From NCBI RefSeq assembly GCF_000230735.2, contig NC_019962.1, forward strand, positions 2,108,001 through 2,172,000: a DNA stretch of 64,000 nt, in the 5' to 3' direction. Below are positions 60,572 to 64,000 of the stretch, piece after piece. The position numbers and the translations under genes were made by a program. This stretch comes from Natrinema pellirubrum DSM 15624. Its GTDB lineage: Archaea; Halobacteriota; Halobacteria; Halobacteriales; Natrialbaceae. Position 1 is the stretch's first letter, and each line of letters begins with the position of its first letter. The notes under the pieces are model-generated. The model searched no databases, was not told the DNA's origin, and saw only the letters and a program-made list of their open reading frames with translations.

Positions 60572-61140
60572 GTCAGGTACCCGATGAAGTCGACCTCGCC
60601 GGCGCTTGGCTCGCACTCGCCCGCAACGACCGCCTCGAGTGCTGCCGCAACCTCGTCCGGATCGCGATCGGTCGTGTCGACCTCGTAGACCGACTCGAGG
60701 CCGTGTTCCTCGACGGCCTCCGAGAGGATCACGTCCAGCGCCTCGCTCTCGGCGTTCTCCTCGGCCTTCGCGGCGGTCTCGCCGCGCTCGAGCAGGCGTT
60801 CCTCGAGCGTCTCGGGGTGACACCGCAGGACGACCACGCGGTCGGCGTCGAAGTGATGCGCGAGGTGGGACTCGACAACGGCGTCGTCCCGGCCGGCGAG
60901 CCACTCGGAGAGGGCCTCGAGGTCCGCGACCTTGCTCTCGCGGTCGGCATCAACCTCGGTGTAGAGCCCTTCCGCTTCGAGGACGCGGTTGAGATGGATC
61001 ACCTCGAGATCGGGGGCCGATTCGCCGTCGGCGTCCGTCGCCGCGTTCGGAGCGGCCTCCTCGTCAGCCAGCCGCGACTCGAGCAGTTCCGTCGCGGTCG
61101 TCTTCCCGGTGCCGGGCGTGCCGGTGACGGCGACTCTCAT
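60568..61140 (-). CDS. Adenylate-kinase-like NMP kinase (AK6/Fap7 family)
   Basis: 190 residues. P-loop VAVTGTPGTGKTTATELLES, then EVIHLNRVLEAEGLYTEVDA, VVESHLAHHFDADRVVVLRC and the LID region LEERLLERGETAAKAEENAE. Archaeal AK6/Fap7-type enzymes have adenylate kinase activity and a role in small-subunit ribosome maturation. A 20-residue Ala/Asp/Glu insertion (residues about 25-45) is typical of acidic halophile proteins. Overlaps hisC upstream and the lipid enzyme downstream by four bases each. Confidence 0.9.
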   Translation of the reverse strand: MRVAVTGTPGTGKTTATELLESRLADEEAAPNAATDADGESAPDLEVIHLNRVLEAEGLYTEVDADRESKVADLEALSEWLAGRDDAVVESHLAHHFDADRVVVLRCHPETLEERLLERGETAAKAEENAESEALDVILSEAVEEHGLESVYEVDTTDRDPDEVAAALEAVVAGECEPSAGEVDFIGYLT

Positions 61141-62282
61141 GTGTCGGCGACCTCCGTATCCGACTCGTCCGCCGGGGACGATTCGACGTCGAGGTCGGCG
61201 AGGACCTCGTTGAGCGTTGCGACGGCCCGTTCCGTTTCGTCTTCGGTTCCGCAGGTGATGCGGACACAGCCAGGGAGACCGAAACTCGAGCAGTCACGAA
61301 CGATGACGCCGCGTTCCTGCATCTCGGCGGCGACGGCCGAAGCGTCGCCGACGTCGACGAGGACGAAGTTGCCCTGGCTCTCCCAAACGTGGGCGTCGAT
61401 GTCGTCGCGCATGTACGCGCGGGATTCGCGGGTTGTTTCGACGGTCCGGACGACGTGTTCCTCGTCGTCGATGGCCGCGAGCCCGGCCCGACAGGCGAGT
61501 TCGCTCGCCGCGAAGGGCGTGTTCACGCGGGCGTAGGCGTCGGCCCACTCGTCGGGCACGACGGCGTAGCCGAGGCGAACGCCGGCCAGTCCGTAGGCCT
61601 TCGAGAACGTCCGGAGGACCGCGACGTCGTCGCGGGCCTCGAACTCGTCCCAGCCGTCCAGCAACGCGATGGCGCTTTCCTCGTCGGCGAACTCGCCGTA
61701 GGCCTCGTCGACGGCGATCAGGGTTTCCTCGTCGGTCTCGTCTGCGAGGCGTTCGATCTCCGCGAGGGGCATCGTCGAGCCCGTCGGGTTGTGGGGGCTC
61801 GTGACCCAGATCACGCGCTCGCCGTCGTAAGCCTCGAGGACGGTGTCGGCGTCCTGCGTGAAGTCGTCGGCTTTCGAGAGAGCGTACTCACGGACGCCGC
61901 CGTGGTGAAATCGGGCACTCATCCCGTAGTAGGCGAAGCCGGGCGTGGGAACGAGGACGTCGTCGTCCGGGTTCAGCGTCGTCCGGTGGAGGTAGTCTAT
62001 CGCCCCGTCGCCGCCGTTTGCCAGCCAAACCTGGTCGTCGGTGACGTTCCAGCGGCCGGCGACGGCGGTCGTGAGATCGGCGTGGGCGGCTTTGGGGTAG
62101 GAACTCACGCTCGAGGCCGTTTCCCGGATGGCGACGGCGGCGGCCGGTGAGGGGCCGTGGGGGTTCTCGTTCGAGGCGAGTTTGATGAACTCGGAGGGGT
62201 CCCGGTCGAGATCGCGGGCGACCTCCTCGATGCCTCGACCCGCCTCGTAAGCGACGTGATCGGACAGGTCGCGCGGTTGCAT
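61137..62282 (-). CDS. hisC: Histidinol-phosphate aminotransferase
   Basis: 381 residues, class II PLP aminotransferase. IKLASNENPHGPSPAAAVAI at the N-terminus, GGDGAIDYLHRTTLNPDDDV, VTSPHNPTGS, VDEAYGEF, and the PLP lysine in LRTFSKAYGLAGVRLGYAVV; GCVRITCGTEDET near the end holds the substrate-phosphate arginine. It makes histidinol phosphate from imidazole-acetol phosphate. First gene of a tightly coupled unit (ATGA overlap) with the AK6 kinase and lipid enzyme; none of the other his genes are here. Confidence 0.95.
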   Translation of the reverse strand: MQPRDLSDHVAYEAGRGIEEVARDLDRDPSEFIKLASNENPHGPSPAAAVAIRETASSVSSYPKAAHADLTTAVAGRWNVTDDQVWLANGGDGAIDYLHRTTLNPDDDVLVPTPGFAYYGMSARFHHGGVREYALSKADDFTQDADTVLEAYDGERVIWVTSPHNPTGSTMPLAEIERLADETDEETLIAVDEAYGEFADEESAIALLDGWDEFEARDDVAVLRTFSKAYGLAGVRLGYAVVPDEWADAYARVNTPFAASELACRAGLAAIDDEEHVVRTVETTRESRAYMRDDIDAHVWESQGNFVLVDVGDASAVAAEMQERGVIVRDCSSFGLPGCVRITCGTEDETERAVATLNEVLADLDVESSPADESDTEVADT

Positions 62283-62510
62283 ACGGGAATCCTGTCGGTC
62301 GTGGGTCTTAAGGGTGCTTACCTGTCTTCGGGACGGGAGATCGCCGGTGATCGTCGCGGTCCGGAACGCTCGGGTCCGAATCCTGCGGCCCCGCCGACGA
62401 CACGCCCGCTCGGCGACGGCTCAGTTCGGGAGTGCGCGGAGACCGTGGAAGTCACAGACAGGTGCGCCGCGAATACGTCAGCGAACGCTACATTCCGGCT
62501 GAGTCGTCGG

Positions 62511-63011
62511 TCACTCCGATTCGAACGCCCACGTCCCTTCCCGCGAGTGAATGGAGAGATCGTGATCCTCGAACGACGCGCTCGCCTGATCGTGGACCTG
62601 AACCATGTTGAACTCCTCTCGAGACACCGAATCGTTATGACAGCCCTCCCCGTCGTCGTCCCGTCCGTCGATCCATTCCTCGCTACAAACGCCGACCGTG
62701 TAGACGATGGTGTCGTAGGTTCGATCGAAGTCGTCGTGTAAGTCGTCGGAAGCGACCGGTTCTCGGGGCGTGTCGAAGCGGTCCTCCCACTCGGGATCGA
62801 GATATCCCAGCTCCGGTTCGCCACCCGGCGGGGAACTCAGCTGGACGGACATGATGGGATCGTTTCCCCAGCCGTCAGCCGCAGCGTACCACCCCTCGAT
62901 CGACTTCAGTTGCACGTATCCACTGACAGCACCGAGAGACGACAGACAGCCGGCTCCGAGACCGCCCGTCACGGCACCGACAGTACGCAGAAACGTTCGT
63001 CTGGAGGGCAT
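62511..63011 (-). CDS. Tat-type lipoprotein of unknown function
   Basis: 166 residues from the ATG at 63011. The signal SRRTFLRTVGAVTGGLGAGC has the twin arginine and a lipobox. The mature domain is beta-rich (GYVQLKSIEGWYAAADGWGN, PIMSVQLSSPPGGEPEL) and contains two Cys (VGVCSEEWIDG, GEGCHNDS) that could form a disulfide outside the cell. A TATA box (minus strand TTTTTATG, 63036-63043) sits 28 bases before this ATG; another ATG at 63038 overlaps the box and was rejected. No family recognised. Confidence 0.75.
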   Translation of the reverse strand: MPSRRTFLRTVGAVTGGLGAGCLSSLGAVSGYVQLKSIEGWYAAADGWGNDPIMSVQLSSPPGGEPELGYLDPEWEDRFDTPREPVASDDLHDDFDRTYDTIVYTVGVCSEEWIDGRDDDGEGCHNDSVSREEFNMVQVHDQASASFEDHDLSIHSREGTWAFESE

Positions 63012-63141
63012 AGGTCGCCGATCCGCGTATGACTGCATAAAAATAACTAGTTCTTCTATATATCCGTTCCAAGTGGGTCGCCGTGACTCGTCGACCCGGC
63101 CCTCGAGACCGAGGGCGATGCGTCGATTCTACCCCGACTCG

Positions 63142-64000
63142 TCACGCCTGCAGGCGCTGTAAGCGCTCGAGCGAGTCCGCGCCCTCGGGGTCCTTGTCGT
63201 ACCGCACGCCCAGAAACCGCGGGAACCGAAGCGCATAGCCCGACGAGTAAGTCGGCGAGGACTGGATCTCCTCGTAGCCGACCTCGAAGACGACCGCGGG
63301 CTCGAGGTCGACTTCCTGTCCCGCCTCGGCGACGATGTGGGGCTCGAGCAGGTCGGTCAGCTCTTCTAATTTCTCGTCGGTGATCCCGGTTGCGACTTTG
63401 CCGACGGTCTCGAACTCGTCACCCGCGCGCACGGCGAGTTCGAAGGTCCCGAGGAAGGTCGCGCGTCGGCCCTCGCCCCACTCGGCACCGGTGACGACGC
63501 AGTCGATGGTCTCCACGTCCGGCTTGCGCTTGCGCCAGTGTTTCCCCCGTCGGCCCGGCGAGTAGGTCGATTCGGGATCCTTGAGCATGATCCCCTCGTG
63601 GCCGGCCTCGAGCGCGTCGGCGTCGATCGACTCGATCTCGTCGGGATCGTCGGTGGTCCAGAGCAGGGAGAGGCCCTCGATGTCCTCGTCCGCGACCGCG
63701 TCGCCCGCATCGCCATCGGCACCGGAATCGACCAGCACCGACCGGAGCCGGTCGTGGCGGGTCGTCAGCGGGTCCGCGAGCAGGTCCTCGCCGTCGGCGT
63801 GCAGACAGTCGAAGAAGACGGGGCGCACCGAGACGTTCTCGCGGGCCTTCGCGACATCGTGCTTCCGGCGGAACCGCTTGAGAACTTCTTGGAACGGCAG
63901 CGGCGAGCCGTCGTCGTCGACGGCGACGACCTCGCCGTCGAGGATGGCGGGGGCCTCGAGGGTTTCCGCGGCGAACTCGACGACCTCGGGAAGGGCGTCG
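63142..64000 (-). CDS. lig: ATP-dependent DNA ligase, 5' end outside the window
   Basis: The frame is open to the window edge; 285 C-terminal residues are visible. Nucleotidyltransferase motifs: ILDGEVVAVDDDGSPLPFQE (motif III region), HEGIMLKDPESTYSPGRRGK (motif IV) and WRKRKPDVETIDCVVTGAEW (motif V). The OB-fold follows and ends ALRFPRFLGVRYDKDPE (motif VI). The catalytic Lys motif lies beyond the window. This is the archaeal/eukaryotic ATP-dependent ligase used at Okazaki fragments and in repair. An internal ATG at 63828 is not the start. Confidence 0.95.
   Translation of the reverse strand, partial: DALPEVVEFAAETLEAPAILDGEVVAVDDDGSPLPFQEVLKRFRRKHDVAKARENVSVRPVFFDCLHADGEDLLADPLTTRHDRLRSVLVDSGADGDAGDAVADEDIEGLSLLWTTDDPDEIESIDADALEAGHEGIMLKDPESTYSPGRRGKHWRKRKPDVETIDCVVTGAEWGEGRRATFLGTFELAVRAGDEFETVGKVATGITDEKLEELTDLLEPHIVAEAGQEVDLEPAVVFEVGYEEIQSSPTYSSGYALRFPRFLGVRYDKDPEGADSLERLQRLQA

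Noticed and set aside
1..64000. CRISPR arrays and rRNA genes
   Set aside because: No regularly spaced direct repeats and no rRNA-like sequence were seen anywhere in the window.

Overview
The window is a high-GC haloarchaeal chromosome segment, most likely from the Natrialbales (Haloterrigena/Natrinema-like). This is inferred from the acidic proteins, the short leaderless TATA promoters, TFB, BAT/HTH_10 and HalOD1 regulators, Tat lipoprotein signals, an archaeal-type triosephosphate isomerase, aMBF1, and two intron-containing tRNAs (Met-CAU and Trp-CCA) of the kind typical for halophiles. The genus is my inference; no rRNA is present.

Layout. 1-6.5 kb: a truncated aldehyde dehydrogenase, an HtrA protease remnant, a Tat-exported multicopper oxidase, a TFB/winged-helix pair and conserved haloarchaeal proteins. 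6.55-6.70 kb: tRNA-Met with a 78-nt intron. 7-17 kb: an envelope or glycan block with two GT4 glycosyltransferases, two alkaline-phosphatase-superfamily (sulfatase-like) enzymes, an LPG-synthase-type flippase-like protein, two DUF457-type membrane proteins, a DedA protein and an arylsulfotransferase-like membrane protein. 17-27 kb: tandem Usp, a 1099-residue multi-PAS/GAF regulator, a beta-class N4-cytosine methyltransferase, an FMN reductase, a nucleoside-recognition transporter-like protein and two SPW-repeat membrane proteins.

27.5-35.8 kb is a foreign island, visibly AT-richer than its surroundings. It holds a PD-(D/E)XK-like protein and, on the opposite strand, three consecutive genes: a 910-residue GHKL (paraMORC/MutL-like) ATPase, a C5-cytosine methyltransferase, and a second C5 methyltransferase whose N-terminal 310 residues look like a HhH-GPD (endonuclease III-type) DNA glycosylase preceded by a Cys-rich segment. 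The right edge is the intact tRNA-Trp gene, preceded by two palindromic partial copies of its 3' end, as expected for a tRNA integration hotspot. This ATPase/methylase/glycosylase-methylase set is the best candidate here for an undescribed defence or modification system.

35.8-64 kb is mostly core genome: guaB, a cytidylate-kinase-like protein without the Walker A lysine, a YcaO enzyme fused to a docking-like domain, a CPA2 antiporter, a TetR-MATE efflux operon with a perfect palindromic operator candidate, an exosome-linked RNA-binding protein, a DJ-1/PfpI protein, Hsp20 followed by an 86-bp MITE-like element, a DHH phosphoesterase, a thiolase plus thiolase-like/DUF35 pair, an ornithine cyclodeaminase-family enzyme, a DnaJ/zinc-finger protein overlapping a TIR protein, tpiA, aMBF1, a hisC-AK6-CDP-alcohol phosphatidyltransferase operon, a Tat lipoprotein and the 3' part of an ATP-dependent DNA ligase running off the right end.

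Starts were chosen from family N-termini and from TATA boxes about 25-32 bases upstream of the ATG, which fit leaderless transcription. All assignments are by reading motifs; no database search was possible.
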